Shown: positions 6,257-14,809, numbered from the stretch's first letter. The stretch: DNA of 22,939 nt from Sedimenticola sp. (GCA_030619405.1 JAUXBK010000010.1:1-22939), one strand, 5' to 3'. The notes: generated from the letters alone by a model not told the origin. A program made the numbers and translations.

Positions 6257-7417
6257 CTAGCCGAAGTAGGCCCGTACCTTGCCAAACTCGGGGCAGCGAT
6301 CGATACGCTCCTGCAACAAACGGGTCAGGGCGTTTGCACCGGCGCTGTCACTGCAGAGGGAGAGGGGGAAATAGACATCCACATCCACTCGGCCATCCAG
6401 GTAGTGCAGCATCAGCCGCTGCCGCCGGTCCACTCCCTTGATACCGTGCCAGCACTCCTCCAGCAACCGTTCTGCCTCTCCCCTCAGGGGTAGCCCGGCA
6501 GTGGGGGAAGCGACCTCATCGTCCTCCGGATCGATATGCACCGTGACATCGTCGACCTCTTCGACCTGCTCCTGAAGACGATCCATCACCGTCTGGCTGA
6601 TGATGTGTCCCTCGGATACGCTCAGGCGCGGGTCCACCAGTACGTGAACGTCGACCGAGGCCCGCCCGCCCATCTTGCGGGTGCGCAGCATGTGAATTGC
6701 CTTGACACCGCTGACCGACAGGATGGTCTGCCGGATCTTCTCCAGCCGCGCCTCCGCCAGGCCCGAGTCCGCCAGCTCCTGCACCGCCGGCCAGCCGATC
6801 TCCCAGCCGACGTGTGCGATCATCAGGGCCACCACGGCGGCGGCCAGGGCATCCAGATAGGGCAGCCCGGCGATGGTTCCGCCCACCCCAACCAGCACCA
6901 CGATAGAGGAGACTGCATCGGAACGGTGATGCCAGGCGTTGGCCCGCACCATCTCGGATCTGATCCGGTTGGCTACTCTGACCGTGTAGTGATAGAGCCA
7001 CTCCTTGGCCAGGATCGAAATCGCCGCGACCACCAGTGCCAGCGCCCCCGGCACCATTAGCTCCTCCGGGTTGAACAAGCGGCTCACCGCATCCCAGCCA
7101 ATGCCCAGGCCCACCAGGATCAACAATACCCCGAGCCCGAGGGTGGCCAGCGTCTCGAAGCGGCCATGGCCATAGGGGTGTTCCGAATCCGGTCCCTGCA
7201 CTGCCTGACTGGAGGCGAACCAGACCAGCCCGTCTGAGAGCAGATCCGACAGGGAGTGAACACCATCTGCCACCAGCGCCTGGGAATGGGTGATCCAGCC
7301 AAACAGAATCTTTATGGCCGCCAGCAACAGGTTGACCACCGCCCCGACCAGTGTCACCCGCCGGGTCTCTCGATACCGCTCGCTATCGGGTGCCCTGGTT
7401 TCTGCCATCCCGCTCAT
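6257..7417 (-). CDS. CDF-family divalent cation exporter with two C-terminal domains
   Basis: The product is 386 aa, longer than the usual 300 or so for this family. Six membrane helices span about residues 20–215. The site-A metal ligands are visible as HxxxD in TM2 (H54, D58) and HxxxD in TM5 (H163, D167), a set typical of zinc-transporting members. The HPYGHGRFE loop follows TM2. The first cytoplasmic ferredoxin-like domain covers about 221–297. A second segment (312–386) repeats its pattern: GRVDVDVYFPL…LTRLLQERID matches GRASVDVHVLV…VMDRLQEQVE. The likely role is proton-driven export of Zn2+ or a similar ion across the inner membrane. Its ATG overlaps the tusA-like stop codon (ATGA), so the two are translationally coupled. 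Confidence 0.92.
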   Translation of the reverse strand: MSGMAETRAPDSERYRETRRVTLVGAVVNLLLAAIKILFGWITHSQALVADGVHSLSDLLSDGLVWFASSQAVQGPDSEHPYGHGRFETLATLGLGVLLILVGLGIGWDAVSRLFNPEELMVPGALALVVAAISILAKEWLYHYTVRVANRIRSEMVRANAWHHRSDAVSSIVVLVGVGGTIAGLPYLDALAAAVVALMIAHVGWEIGWPAVQELADSGLAEARLEKIRQTILSVSGVKAIHMLRTRKMGGRASVDVHVLVDPRLSVSEGHIISQTVMDRLQEQVEEVDDVTVHIDPEDDEVASPTAGLPLRGEAERLLEECWHGIKGVDRRQRLMLHYLDGRVDVDVYFPLSLCSDSAGANALTRLLQERIDRCPEFGKVRAYFG

Positions 7418-7644
7418 GGTTCACCCACCTTCAGTATCACGATCTGCTGATCCCCTTCGTCCCGGGTTTCCAGCACCTCGTGCCCGTTGATACGACACCA
7501 CGCAGGGATGTCGATCAGTACCCCCGGATCAGTGCAGACCACTTCCAGCACTGTGTCAAGTGCCAGCTTCGCCACCCGGTCCTGAACCCGGATCACCGGC
7601 ATTGGACAGAGCAGGCGACGTGCATCCAGTGTGAAACGGGTCAC
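7414..7644 (-). CDS. tusA: TusA/SirA-family sulfur carrier protein
   Basis: This small cytoplasmic protein of 76 aa has the family signature LCPMPVI near the N-terminus. The sulfur-carrying cysteine is C13 when translation starts at the GTG at 7644. TusA-type proteins take persulfide sulfur from cysteine desulfurases or from oxidation pathways and relay it to tRNA thiolation or to Hdr/Dsr sulfur oxidation. I chose this GTG because it gives a GTGA overlap with the upstream gene, mirroring the ATGA overlap with the exporter downstream. A GTG three codons earlier (7653) is the alternative. Lying directly after an MnmA-like thiolase, its partner is probably that enzyme. Whether it is TusA proper or a YedF-like paralogue cannot be settled here. 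Confidence 0.88.
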   Translation of the reverse strand: MTRFTLDARRLLCPMPVIRVQDRVAKLALDTVLEVVCTDPGVLIDIPAWCRINGHEVLETRDEGDQQIVILKVGEP

Positions 7645-8684
7645 AGGTGCCACGTCTGGGGTATCTCATGCGGCGGCAGGGGCCGGACCCGGAGCAGACA
7701 GCTGTTTCCCTCCCGGTCTGCCATCTCCAGCTCTACTTCCGCTGCATCACGCCCCTGGCTGTAGCGGGCCACCAACCGGGCCGCCAGCTCGATATCCGCA
7801 TCCCCCACTTCCCCATCGATCAGGGCCAGCGGCCCCGGGTGGCTGATGGTCCGGATGCTGACGAACTGTTTTCGGTAACCCTGAAGGAAATTCCCCTCCC
7901 CCTCTTCACGAGAGATGATGAGCTTGAAATGGGGCCTGGGGCGCAAGTGACGTCCCACCTTGAGCAGCATGATGTCATCCATCTCATACTGCTTGCTGCC
8001 CCTTGCCTGCCACAGGTCGGCCAGCTTGGAGGAGTACTGGGCATCGGTGAGAAAACAGCAGCCACCGGCAGGCTGAGCATAATCCTTCAACCCGAACCGC
8101 TCCGCCAGTGCCATCTGCGGCTTGCGGCTGCGGCCACTGAAGTCGTACAGTTGCTCCCGTTTCACCCAGCCCTCCCGTTCCGGCAGGGTCTCCGGCAGAT
8201 TCTTCGCACACAGGGGGCGCAGCAGCAGATCGCCGGAACCGGACTCCCGCGAGACCACCGGCATGGTATCTTTGCGCTGGGACATGGGCCGCTGTCCCAC
8301 CACCTCACCGGTGATGATGAAATCGAAGCCGTGCTGGATTATCCACTCATGGGCCTTGCGCACCATGAAGATCTTACAGTCCAGACACGGATTGAGGTTG
8401 GCGCCGTAACCATGCATGGGATTGAACACCACCTCCTTGTAAGGCTCGACGATATCCACGATGTGCAGCTTGATCCCCAACTGCTCCGCCACCCAGAGCG
8501 CATTGTTGCGCTTGGGTCTGGCCCGCTCCTTCTTGCGGATAGCATGGGTATGCCCCTCGACACAGAAACCGGTGAAAAAGTTGATGCCTTCCACGTGTAT
8601 ACCCTGCTCCCGGATCACCCTTGTTGCCAACAGGGAATCCAGGCCGCCGGAAATCAGGGAAGCGGCCTTGCGTTGTTCGCTCAT
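7641..8684 (-). CDS. PP-loop, MnmA-like sulfurtransferase (putative tRNA thiolase)
   Basis: The product is 347 aa. The PP-loop ATP pyrophosphatase motif SGGLDS is at residues 12–17. NPCLDCKIFM (C100, C103) and GGCCFL (C209/C210) match the two catalytic cysteine regions of MnmA (NPCxxC and the later G-x-CF). The C-terminal part (about 225–347; LLKVGRHLRPRPHFKLIISREEGEG) is not the MnmA beta-barrel, so this is a distinct subfamily, often labelled tRNA thiouridylate-methyltransferase-like. MnmA activates tRNA U34 by adenylation and inserts sulfur; a similar reaction is likely, but the substrate is unproven. The gene overlaps the tusA-like gene and lies 2 bp after the HNH gene. Confidence 0.85.
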   Translation of the reverse strand: MSEQRKAASLISGGLDSLLATRVIREQGIHVEGINFFTGFCVEGHTHAIRKKERARPKRNNALWVAEQLGIKLHIVDIVEPYKEVVFNPMHGYGANLNPCLDCKIFMVRKAHEWIIQHGFDFIITGEVVGQRPMSQRKDTMPVVSRESGSGDLLLRPLCAKNLPETLPEREGWVKREQLYDFSGRSRKPQMALAERFGLKDYAQPAGGCCFLTDAQYSSKLADLWQARGSKQYEMDDIMLLKVGRHLRPRPHFKLIISREEGEGNFLQGYRKQFVSIRTISHPGPLALIDGEVGDADIELAARLVARYSQGRDAAEVELEMADREGNSCLLRVRPLPPHEIPQTWHL

Positions 8685-8686
8685 CT

Positions 8687-9055
8687 TTACTCTTTTCCCT
8701 TCAGCAACCCTTCGAGTCCTGCGAACGGCTTGTGGGTGGCGGTTGGGCTCTCCCCGTCCCCGGCAGATGCCCCCCCGTGATCCGAGTGCTCCAGAAAGCG
8801 CTGATGCTCATTGTCATGACAGAATAGACAAAGCAGTTCCCAGTTGCTGCCATCCTCCGGGTTGTTGTCATGGTTGTGGTCCCGATGGTGCACCGTCAGT
8901 TCACGCAGATTTTCCCGGGTAAATTCCCGGCTGCAGCGGCCGCACACCCAGGGGTACATCTTTAGTGCCTTCTCGCGGTAGCCCTGCTCCCGGGTCTCCC
9001 GGTTGCGCCGGGCCTCGGCCACCACCCGGTCCAGTCTGTTGTTGCTGTCTGACAT
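8687..9055 (-). CDS. yajD: YajD-family HNH nuclease
   Basis: The product is 122 aa, close to E. coli YajD. The sequence GYREKALKMYPWVCGRCSREF is near identical to that family. The zinc cysteines are C38, C41, C76 and C79. The HNH core is VHHRDHNHDNN (H56/H57) with ELLCLFCHDNEH completing it. The product should bind a metal and cut DNA, though YajD has no well-defined cellular role. The frame is open further upstream, but the ATG at 9055 follows AGGAG at a 6-nt spacing and matches the family start. The gene is the first of the tightly packed group 9055 to 6257. Its stop is 2 bp before the MnmA-like gene. Confidence 0.92.
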   Translation of the reverse strand: MSDSNNRLDRVVAEARRNRETREQGYREKALKMYPWVCGRCSREFTRENLRELTVHHRDHNHDNNPEDGSNWELLCLFCHDNEHQRFLEHSDHGGASAGDGESPTATHKPFAGLEGLLKGKE

Positions 9056-9148
9056 GTATCTCCTCATTTTGTTCAGCGGGGACAACGCCCCTTGGGTCGA
9101 CAGGATCAGGTGCGTAGCGGCGGACCCCTCGCAGGCAGCTGCCATTGC

Positions 9149-9694
9149 CTACCACACCAGGTCATCCGGCACCTGATAGTCCGCATAGAGGTCATCCTCA
9201 TCCGCCGCGGCGGGCAGGTCGTTGCAAAGCACAACGGACGACGGGTCACGCTGGCGGATCTTCTCCGCGACGGCTGCAGGCACCAGTTCGTACCTTTGGC
9301 CCAGCCGCACGATAGCTATGCGCCCCTGGCTGAGCTGCTTCCGGACCGTTTCGCTGACGAACATCCGCGCAACCTTTTTGCCATCGGTGAAACTGTAAGT
9401 GATTTCACCCTCTGCTTTCGCTACGCGATTGCTCTCTATCAGCTGCCTTATCTGTGCCGCAATCGCCTTCTGCCGCTCCCTCTCGACCCGCTGGTGGTTG
9501 AGTTCCCGATCCCGCTCGGCATCGGCAGCCGCCGCCCGGCGAGCCTCGGCTTCAGCCTGATCCTCGACCTTTCCCTTCTTCCTGCTCTTTCGCTGCAGTT
9601 TCTCTTTCTTCTGTTTCGCCTTGTGCGCCTGCTGCAACTGCCGGTCGGTCACCAGACCTGCTTTCTTCAACTGCTCATGTAACGAATTACCCAA
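9149..9694 (-). CDS. DUF2058 family protein (YaiL-like)
   Basis: The product is 181 aa from a TTG start, the usual length for DUF2058. The family N-terminus GNSLHEQLKKAGLV is followed by a long, highly charged coiled-coil stretch (about 20–95; rich in K, R, E and A, with KAKQKKEKLQRKSRKKGK). A compact C-terminal domain contains ITYSFTDGKKV and IAIVRLGQRYELVP. The ending VPDDLVW is also typical. No catalytic motif is visible; the charge pattern suggests nucleic-acid or ribosome association, but the function is unknown. An in-frame ATG 53 codons upstream is possible, but it would add sequence the family lacks. It lies 93 bp before the yajD gene and may share transcription with it. Confidence 0.9.
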   Translation of the reverse strand: MGNSLHEQLKKAGLVTDRQLQQAHKAKQKKEKLQRKSRKKGKVEDQAEAEARRAAAADAERDRELNHQRVERERQKAIAAQIRQLIESNRVAKAEGEITYSFTDGKKVARMFVSETVRKQLSQGRIAIVRLGQRYELVPAAVAEKIRQRDPSSVVLCNDLPAAADEDDLYADYQVPDDLVW

Positions 9695-9702
9695 CCGTAC
9701 CG

Positions 9703-9708
9703 CCTCCT
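9703..9708 (-). promoter_or_regulatory. Shine–Dalgarno that fixes the TTG start of the DUF2058 gene
   Basis: A perfect AGGAGG on the minus strand lies 8 nt before the TTG at 9692–9694. No ATG or GTG of this frame lies at a suitable distance, so TTG is the best start. Confidence 0.85.
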
Positions 9709-9852
9709 GAAATCGATCCCGACCCGATGATTCTGAGCGAGCACGAGCGGTCTGTCCAGTACCCCGAAAACCCGGGACAGCAGATAGAACCTGCAGCTCC
9801 CCACACTCTGTTCTACAATAGAATTTCCCCACTCCATTCCTGGTAATCACCA

Positions 9853-11313
9853 ATGAACAGGTTCTTCGCCATCACCATCGCGCTCTGGCTCTGCCTGCAA
9901 ATGTACGGCGTGGCCGGTGCCGAAAGCGGCGTTGACGTGGTAACCATGAAAAATGGCGACATCTTCAATGGCACTGTCGATAAGGCAAGCTTCACCCTGA
10001 CGACACACTATGGAAAGGTCTCCATCCCCGATGCCCAGGTGGCGGAACTGCACTTTGGCAAGACCCCACAGGTCATAATCATCACTCAGGGGGGCGCCCA
10101 CTACAGCGGCACGCTGACAGAGAAAGAGATCCTCATACAAAGGGCGCTGCACCAGCCCTTGCCCCTTGCATTCACGGATATCGCCGAGATCAGTATCGCG
10201 CCCAGAAAGAGCCGCCGGAAGAGACGACTCATACGCGACACGGTGGAGGCGCTGAACGGCGATCTGTTCCACGCCCGGATAGCCACTACGGATTTTATAT
10301 TGAAGGCCCCTGACTCGATCCAGATGCTCAATCGTTCCCGCATCTTTCTCATGGAGTTCATGCAATCGGAAGAGGAGGGCGAATCCCTGGTTCAGGTCAC
10401 ACTCAATAGCGGAGCAAAACTTCAGGGACAGCTGATGACCCGCCGGATTCAGGCGGAAGACCGGTTCGGAAATCATCTAGAGCTGGGCATCGGCGGGCTG
10501 AACCTGCTTGCCTTTCAGGTCAACCATCAGCCGGACACCTTCCCCGGCTACAACTATCGGAAACGGATAGCGCCTTCGACCCTGATACGCGATCGGCTGC
10601 GGGACGGCACCCCTGGGCCGGAGATGATTGCGCTGCGCGGCGGGGAGTTCCGGCGCGGTGATCTTCAGGGCGATGGCGATGGTGACGAACAGCCGCCAAA
10701 GCTTATAGCACTGAAACCCTTTGCCATCGGCCTGTACGAAGTCACCTTCGATGAGTATGACCGGTTCTGCGACAGTACCGGCAAGGATAAGCCGGACGAC
10801 GCCGACTGGGGCCGGGGCCGCCATCCAGTGGTCAACGTCTCCTGGGACAGCGCCACTGCCTACACCGACTGGTTGAGCCAGCAGACCGGCCAGCGCTATC
10901 GCCTGCCAACGGATGCCGAGTGGGAATACGCAGCCCGAGGCGGTACCGGCACCCGTTTCTGGTGGGGTAACGATATCGGCTTTGCCAATGCCAACTGTGC
11001 CGGCTGCAGCAGCATCTGGGACGGTGCGATGACCAGCCGGGTGGGCAGCTTCGGCCCCAACCCCTATGGCCTGCACGATACCGCGGGAAACGTGTTCGAG
11101 TGGGTGGCGGACTGCTGGAACGACACCTTTGAAACCGCCCCCGGTGACGGCTCCGCCCTGGAGAAACCCAACTGCGGTATCCGCGTCATCCGTGGCGGGG
11201 CCTGGAGTTTTCCGCCGAAAGAGGTCCGTTCAGCCAACCGCTGGCGGGATTTTCATCCGAGACGCAGCGATGACACCGGCTTTCGCCTGGTTCGCGAATT
11301 AGGGGGAGAGTAA
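9853..11313 (+). CDS. Exported protein with four beta repeats and an FGE-like (SUMF1) domain
   Basis: The product is 486 aa. A signal peptide (about 1–23, ending VAGA) is followed by four related segments of about 43 aa at residues 27–68, 72–115, 129–170 and 179–221. Each has a G-D/G-x-φ-x-G-like turn (KNGDIFNGTV, QGGAHYSGTL, LNGDLFHARI, NSGAKLQGQL) and ends in a φ-x-φ strand. Residues 254–486 form a formylglycine-generating-enzyme (C-type-lectin-like) domain: YEVTFDEYDRFC, HPVVNVSWDSATAYTDWLS, RLPTDAEWEYAARGG, GNVFEWVADCW and RGGAW…RSANRWR. The catalytic cysteines of true FGE (next to RGGS) are absent: the segment is RGGAWSFPPKEVRSANR. It is therefore probably a non-catalytic or differently acting envelope protein. 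It diverges from the DUF2058 gene. A TACAAT at 9814–9819 could be a -10 box, without a good -35. Confidence 0.88.
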   Translation: MNRFFAITIALWLCLQMYGVAGAESGVDVVTMKNGDIFNGTVDKASFTLTTHYGKVSIPDAQVAELHFGKTPQVIIITQGGAHYSGTLTEKEILIQRALHQPLPLAFTDIAEISIAPRKSRRKRRLIRDTVEALNGDLFHARIATTDFILKAPDSIQMLNRSRIFLMEFMQSEEEGESLVQVTLNSGAKLQGQLMTRRIQAEDRFGNHLELGIGGLNLLAFQVNHQPDTFPGYNYRKRIAPSTLIRDRLRDGTPGPEMIALRGGEFRRGDLQGDGDGDEQPPKLIALKPFAIGLYEVTFDEYDRFCDSTGKDKPDDADWGRGRHPVVNVSWDSATAYTDWLSQQTGQRYRLPTDAEWEYAARGGTGTRFWWGNDIGFANANCAGCSSIWDGAMTSRVGSFGPNPYGLHDTAGNVFEWVADCWNDTFETAPGDGSALEKPNCGIRVIRGGAWSFPPKEVRSANRWRDFHPRRSDDTGFRLVRELGGE

Positions 11314-11410
11314 CTCTTCGTGCGCTTCGTGGTAATTCTTTTTCCACATTTAGAATTTCTGGCGATATACTTGCGCGGTCGAATCACCATCCAGAACAGG
11401 TCGTTACCCC

Positions 11411-12349
11411 GTGACTACAGAATCCAGAAACAGCGAAAACGAGTACGCGACCTTCCAGGGTCTGTTCTTCACCCTGGAGCGGTACTGGGCGGAGCAGGGC
11501 TGCACCATCCTGCAGCCCTACGATATGGAAATGGGTGCAGGCACTTTCCATACTGCCACCTTCCTTCGGTCCATCGGGCCGGAGCCCTGGAACGCCGCCT
11601 ACGTGCAGCCCTCCCGGCGCCCCACCGACGGGCGCTATGGCGACAATCCCAACCGGCTGCAGCACTATTATCAGTATCAGGTGGTGATGAAACCGTCGCC
11701 TCTGGACATACAGCAGCGCTACCTGGGTTCACTGGAGATGCTGGGGATCGATCCCCTGGTGCACGACATCCGCTTCGTGGAGGACAACTGGGAATCCCCC
11801 ACCCTAGGGGCCTGGGGACTCGGCTGGGAGGTGTGGCTGAACGGGATGGAGGTGACCCAGTTCACCTACTTCCAGCAGGTGGGCGGCCTCGACTGCCGCC
11901 CGGTCACCGGGGAGATCACCTACGGCCTGGAACGTATCGCCATGTACATCCAGGGGGTTGAGAGTGTATTTGACCTGATCTGGACCCACGGGCCCCAGGG
12001 AACGGTCACCTATGGGGATGTGTTCCACCAGAACGAGGTGGAGCAGTCGGCCTACAACTTCGAACATGCGGATGTGGCGTTTCTGTTCCAGCTGTTCGAT
12101 CAGTGCGAGCAGCAGAGTAAAAGCCTGATCGCGCTGGGCCTGCCACTGCCGGCTTACGAGCAGGTGATGAAGGCCTCCCACGCCTTCAACCTGCTGGATG
12201 CCCGGCGCGCCATCTCGGTCACAGAACGCCAGCGCTACATCCTGCGGGTACGCACCCTCTCCCGGGCGGTGGCAAAGGCCTATTACCAAGTGCGGGAGCG
12301 ACTCGGTTTCCCCCTATTGAAGCAGGACCAGGAGAAGACCCATGGCTGA
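11411..12349 (+). CDS. glyQ: Glycyl-tRNA synthetase alpha subunit
   Basis: The product is 312 aa (family about 300) and carries the catalytic class II core of the alpha2beta2 glycyl-tRNA synthetase. It charges tRNA-Gly with glycine. Recognisable motifs are TFQGLFFTLERYWAEQGCTILQPYDMEMGAGTFHTATFLR near the N-terminus, AAYVQPSRRPTDGRYGDNPNR, and VEDNWESPTLGAWGLGWEVWLNGMEVTQFTYFQQ. The start is GTG, with AGG about 11 nt upstream, a modest ribosome site. The last 8 bp overlap the start of glyS. Confidence 0.98.
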   Translation: MTTESRNSENEYATFQGLFFTLERYWAEQGCTILQPYDMEMGAGTFHTATFLRSIGPEPWNAAYVQPSRRPTDGRYGDNPNRLQHYYQYQVVMKPSPLDIQQRYLGSLEMLGIDPLVHDIRFVEDNWESPTLGAWGLGWEVWLNGMEVTQFTYFQQVGGLDCRPVTGEITYGLERIAMYIQGVESVFDLIWTHGPQGTVTYGDVFHQNEVEQSAYNFEHADVAFLFQLFDQCEQQSKSLIALGLPLPAYEQVMKASHAFNLLDARRAISVTERQRYILRVRTLSRAVAKAYYQVRERLGFPLLKQDQEKTHG

Positions 12350-14414
12350 TCATGCAGATCTGCTGTTCGAACTGGGTACTGAAGAGCTGCCCCCCACCGC
12401 CCTGCGCCGGCTCTCGGATGCCCTGACCGCAGAGTTCACCAGCGGGCTGGAGAAGGCCAACCTGGGCCATGGCACTGTTCGCCCGTTCGCCACCCCCCGC
12501 CGTCTGGGGCTGCTGGTGGAGCGCTGTGCACTACAACAGCCGGACCAGGAGATCGAACGCCGGGGACCGGCACTGCAGGCCGCCTTTGATACCGAAGGCA
12601 AACCCACCCGGGCAGCCGAGGGTTTTGCCCGCTCCTGCGGGGTGCAAGTCCACGACCTGGCCCGGCTGAAGAGCGACAAGGGGGAGTGGCTGATGTACCA
12701 CCTCCAGCAACAGGGGCAGCCGGCATCGGCACTGCTGCCGGAGATCGCAGAGAGCGCCCTCAACCGGCTGCCCATCCCCAAGCGGATGCGCTGGGGTGAC
12801 CGGGAGGCGCTGTTCGTGCGCCCGGTGCACTGGCTGCTGTTTCTGCATGGAGAGCAGGTGGTTCCCTGCACTCTGCTGGGTGCGGAGGCGGGCCGCTCCA
12901 CCCGCGGCCATCGGTTTCATCACCCTGACCCGATAATCGTGGAGAGCCCGGCCAAATATGAAGATCTGCTGCTGAACAAAGGGAGAGTGATCGCTCACTT
13001 CGATACCCGGCAGGTGAAGATTGAGCAGCAGGTCAAAAGCAGCGCCGAGGCGCTGGGCGGCCGGGCGGAGATCGACCCCGCACTGCTGGATGAGGTGACG
13101 GCCCTGGTCGAGTGGCCGGTTCCCATCAGTGCCGGTTTCGAGGAGCGCTTCCTCGAGGTACCCCATGAAGCGCTGATCCTCACCATGAAGAAGAACCAGA
13201 AGTATTTCCACCTACTGGACCCGGAAGGCCGGCTGGTGAACCACTTCATCACCATCGCCAACATCGACAGCCCCCGGCCGGAGGTTATCAAGGAGGGCAA
13301 CGAGCGGGTGGTGCGCCCCCGTCTCAGCGATGCCATGTTCTTCTGGGAACAGGACGGCAAACATCGCCTGGAAAGCTACGTCGACGCCCTGAAATCTGTG
13401 GTGTTCCAGCAGAAACTGGGGAGCATGTATGAAAAGTCGGAGCGGGTGGCCCGGCTGGCGGGATACATCGCCCGGGCCATCGGCGGCGACCCGGAACTGG
13501 CCCGGCGTGCCGGTATGCTCTCGCGCTGTGACCTGATGACCGCCATGGTCCAGGAGTTCCCGGACATGCAGGGCGTCATGGGCCGCCACCAGGCAGAGCG
13601 GGACGGCGAATCCGCAGAGCTGGCCCAGGCTATGGAAGAGTTCTACATGCCTCGCTTCTCCGGCGACCGGCTGCCCGAGAGCCGCACCGGCATCGCCACC
13701 TCCCTGGCCGAGAAGATAGACACCCTGGTCGGCATCTTCGGCATCGGCCAGAAACCGACCGGTGACAAGGATCCTTTTGCCTTGCGGCGTACCGCACTGG
13801 GGGCCCTGCGTATCCTGTGGGAACACCAGTTGCCGCTGGAGCTGGGACCGCTGCTGCAGCGGGCAGCCGAGGCTCTGGCCGACCGGCTGAACCCGGAGTG
13901 GGAGGTCGGGGAGGTTCGAATATTCCTGATGGAACGGCTGCGAGGCCTGTACCAGGAGCGAGGGGTGGGCGCCAATCTGTTCCGGGCGGTGGCCGAGGTC
14001 GAGCCACCCAGCATCATCGACTTCGATCGCCGTATCGAGGCAGTCGCTGCCTTTCACTCCCTGCCGGAGGCCGAGGCCCTGGCAGCGGCGAACAAGCGTA
14101 TCCGCAACATCCTGCGCAAGGCCGGGGTGGGCATACCCGCAAAGGTGGAGCCCGGGCTGTTCCAGGAAGACGAAGAGCGGGACCTCTACCAGACACTGCA
14201 GGCGCTGGAGCAGGCCATCGAACCCCTGCTCGAGGTCAGCGACTATGCGTCGACTCTCCAGGCACTGGCAGAACTGAAGGATCCGATCGATGCCTTTTTC
14301 GACCGGGTTCTGGTCATGGCCGATGACCCGCTGGTGCAGGGCAACCGCCTGGCACTGCTGAACGGGCTCTACCAGCTGTTTCGAAAAGTCGCCGACGTCT
14401 CCCACCTTCAGTAG
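12342..14414 (+). CDS. glyS: Glycyl-tRNA synthetase beta subunit
   Basis: The product is 690 aa, the same as the enteric protein within one residue. It supplies tRNA recognition for the GlyQ catalytic subunit. The N-terminal DLLFELGTEELPP signature, the segment RFATPRRL-like PFATPRRLGLLVE, HEALILTMKKNQKYF and the HD-like stretch MVQEFPDMQGVMGRHQAERDGE are all present. The C-terminal anticodon-binding domain is complete (PIDAFFDRVLVMADDPLVQGNRLALL). The ATG has AGGAG seven bases upstream, located inside glyQ, so the two subunits are translationally coupled. Confidence 0.98.
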   Translation: MADHADLLFELGTEELPPTALRRLSDALTAEFTSGLEKANLGHGTVRPFATPRRLGLLVERCALQQPDQEIERRGPALQAAFDTEGKPTRAAEGFARSCGVQVHDLARLKSDKGEWLMYHLQQQGQPASALLPEIAESALNRLPIPKRMRWGDREALFVRPVHWLLFLHGEQVVPCTLLGAEAGRSTRGHRFHHPDPIIVESPAKYEDLLLNKGRVIAHFDTRQVKIEQQVKSSAEALGGRAEIDPALLDEVTALVEWPVPISAGFEERFLEVPHEALILTMKKNQKYFHLLDPEGRLVNHFITIANIDSPRPEVIKEGNERVVRPRLSDAMFFWEQDGKHRLESYVDALKSVVFQQKLGSMYEKSERVARLAGYIARAIGGDPELARRAGMLSRCDLMTAMVQEFPDMQGVMGRHQAERDGESAELAQAMEEFYMPRFSGDRLPESRTGIATSLAEKIDTLVGIFGIGQKPTGDKDPFALRRTALGALRILWEHQLPLELGPLLQRAAEALADRLNPEWEVGEVRIFLMERLRGLYQERGVGANLFRAVAEVEPPSIIDFDRRIEAVAAFHSLPEAEALAAANKRIRNILRKAGVGIPAKVEPGLFQEDEERDLYQTLQALEQAIEPLLEVSDYASTLQALAELKDPIDAFFDRVLVMADDPLVQGNRLALLNGLYQLFRKVADVSHLQ

Positions 14415-14428
14415 GGGCACTGAAAAGC

Positions 14429-14776
14429 ATGCTGGACGATACCCGAAAAGACTCCTGGCTAGCGATGCTGGAGCAGGTACAGGCGTTTCATCTCAAGCAC
14501 CGTTTCAAACAGACCGGGGGGGAAGAGCTGCCCTACCGGGTGGCGCTGATGGCAGAGGAACTTGGCGAGATCTCCGCCTGCGTGACCAAGGGTAAGAGCA
14601 CGGAACTGCTGTCGGAAGAGGTGGCCGATCTGCTGATCCTGGTGATGGGCACCGCCATCGCCGGAGAGTTCGACCTCAACCAGGCCTTCTGGTCGAAGAT
14701 GGAGAAGCTGATGCAGCGAGAGTCACGCATGATCGATGGCCGTATCCGGGTCTCTGATTTCCGGGATATGGAGTAA
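14429..14776 (+). CDS. MazG-like nucleotide pyrophosphohydrolase
   Basis: The product is 115 aa and all-helical by appearance. It carries the MazG metal-binding motif EExxE…ExxD: E43, E44 and E47 in MAEELGE, then E64 and D67 in SEEVADLLIL. Such small proteins hydrolyse (d)NTPs to monophosphates; the preferred nucleotide is not evident. It begins 14 bp after glyS with a weak ribosome site and is probably co-transcribed with it. A 62-bp gap with a perfect dyad separates it from gmhB, so the operon may restart there. Confidence 0.82.
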   Translation: MLDDTRKDSWLAMLEQVQAFHLKHRFKQTGGEELPYRVALMAEELGEISACVTKGKSTELLSEEVADLLILVMGTAIAGEFDLNQAFWSKMEKLMQRESRMIDGRIRVSDFRDME

Positions 14777-14809
14777 CGGCAGGTGAAAGGAGCCCGCAAT
14801 ATAAAAGTT

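Noticed and set aside
12350..14420. Several long minus-strand frames opposite glyS.
   Set aside because: They have no motif or ribosome site and are shadows of the well-conserved glyS.
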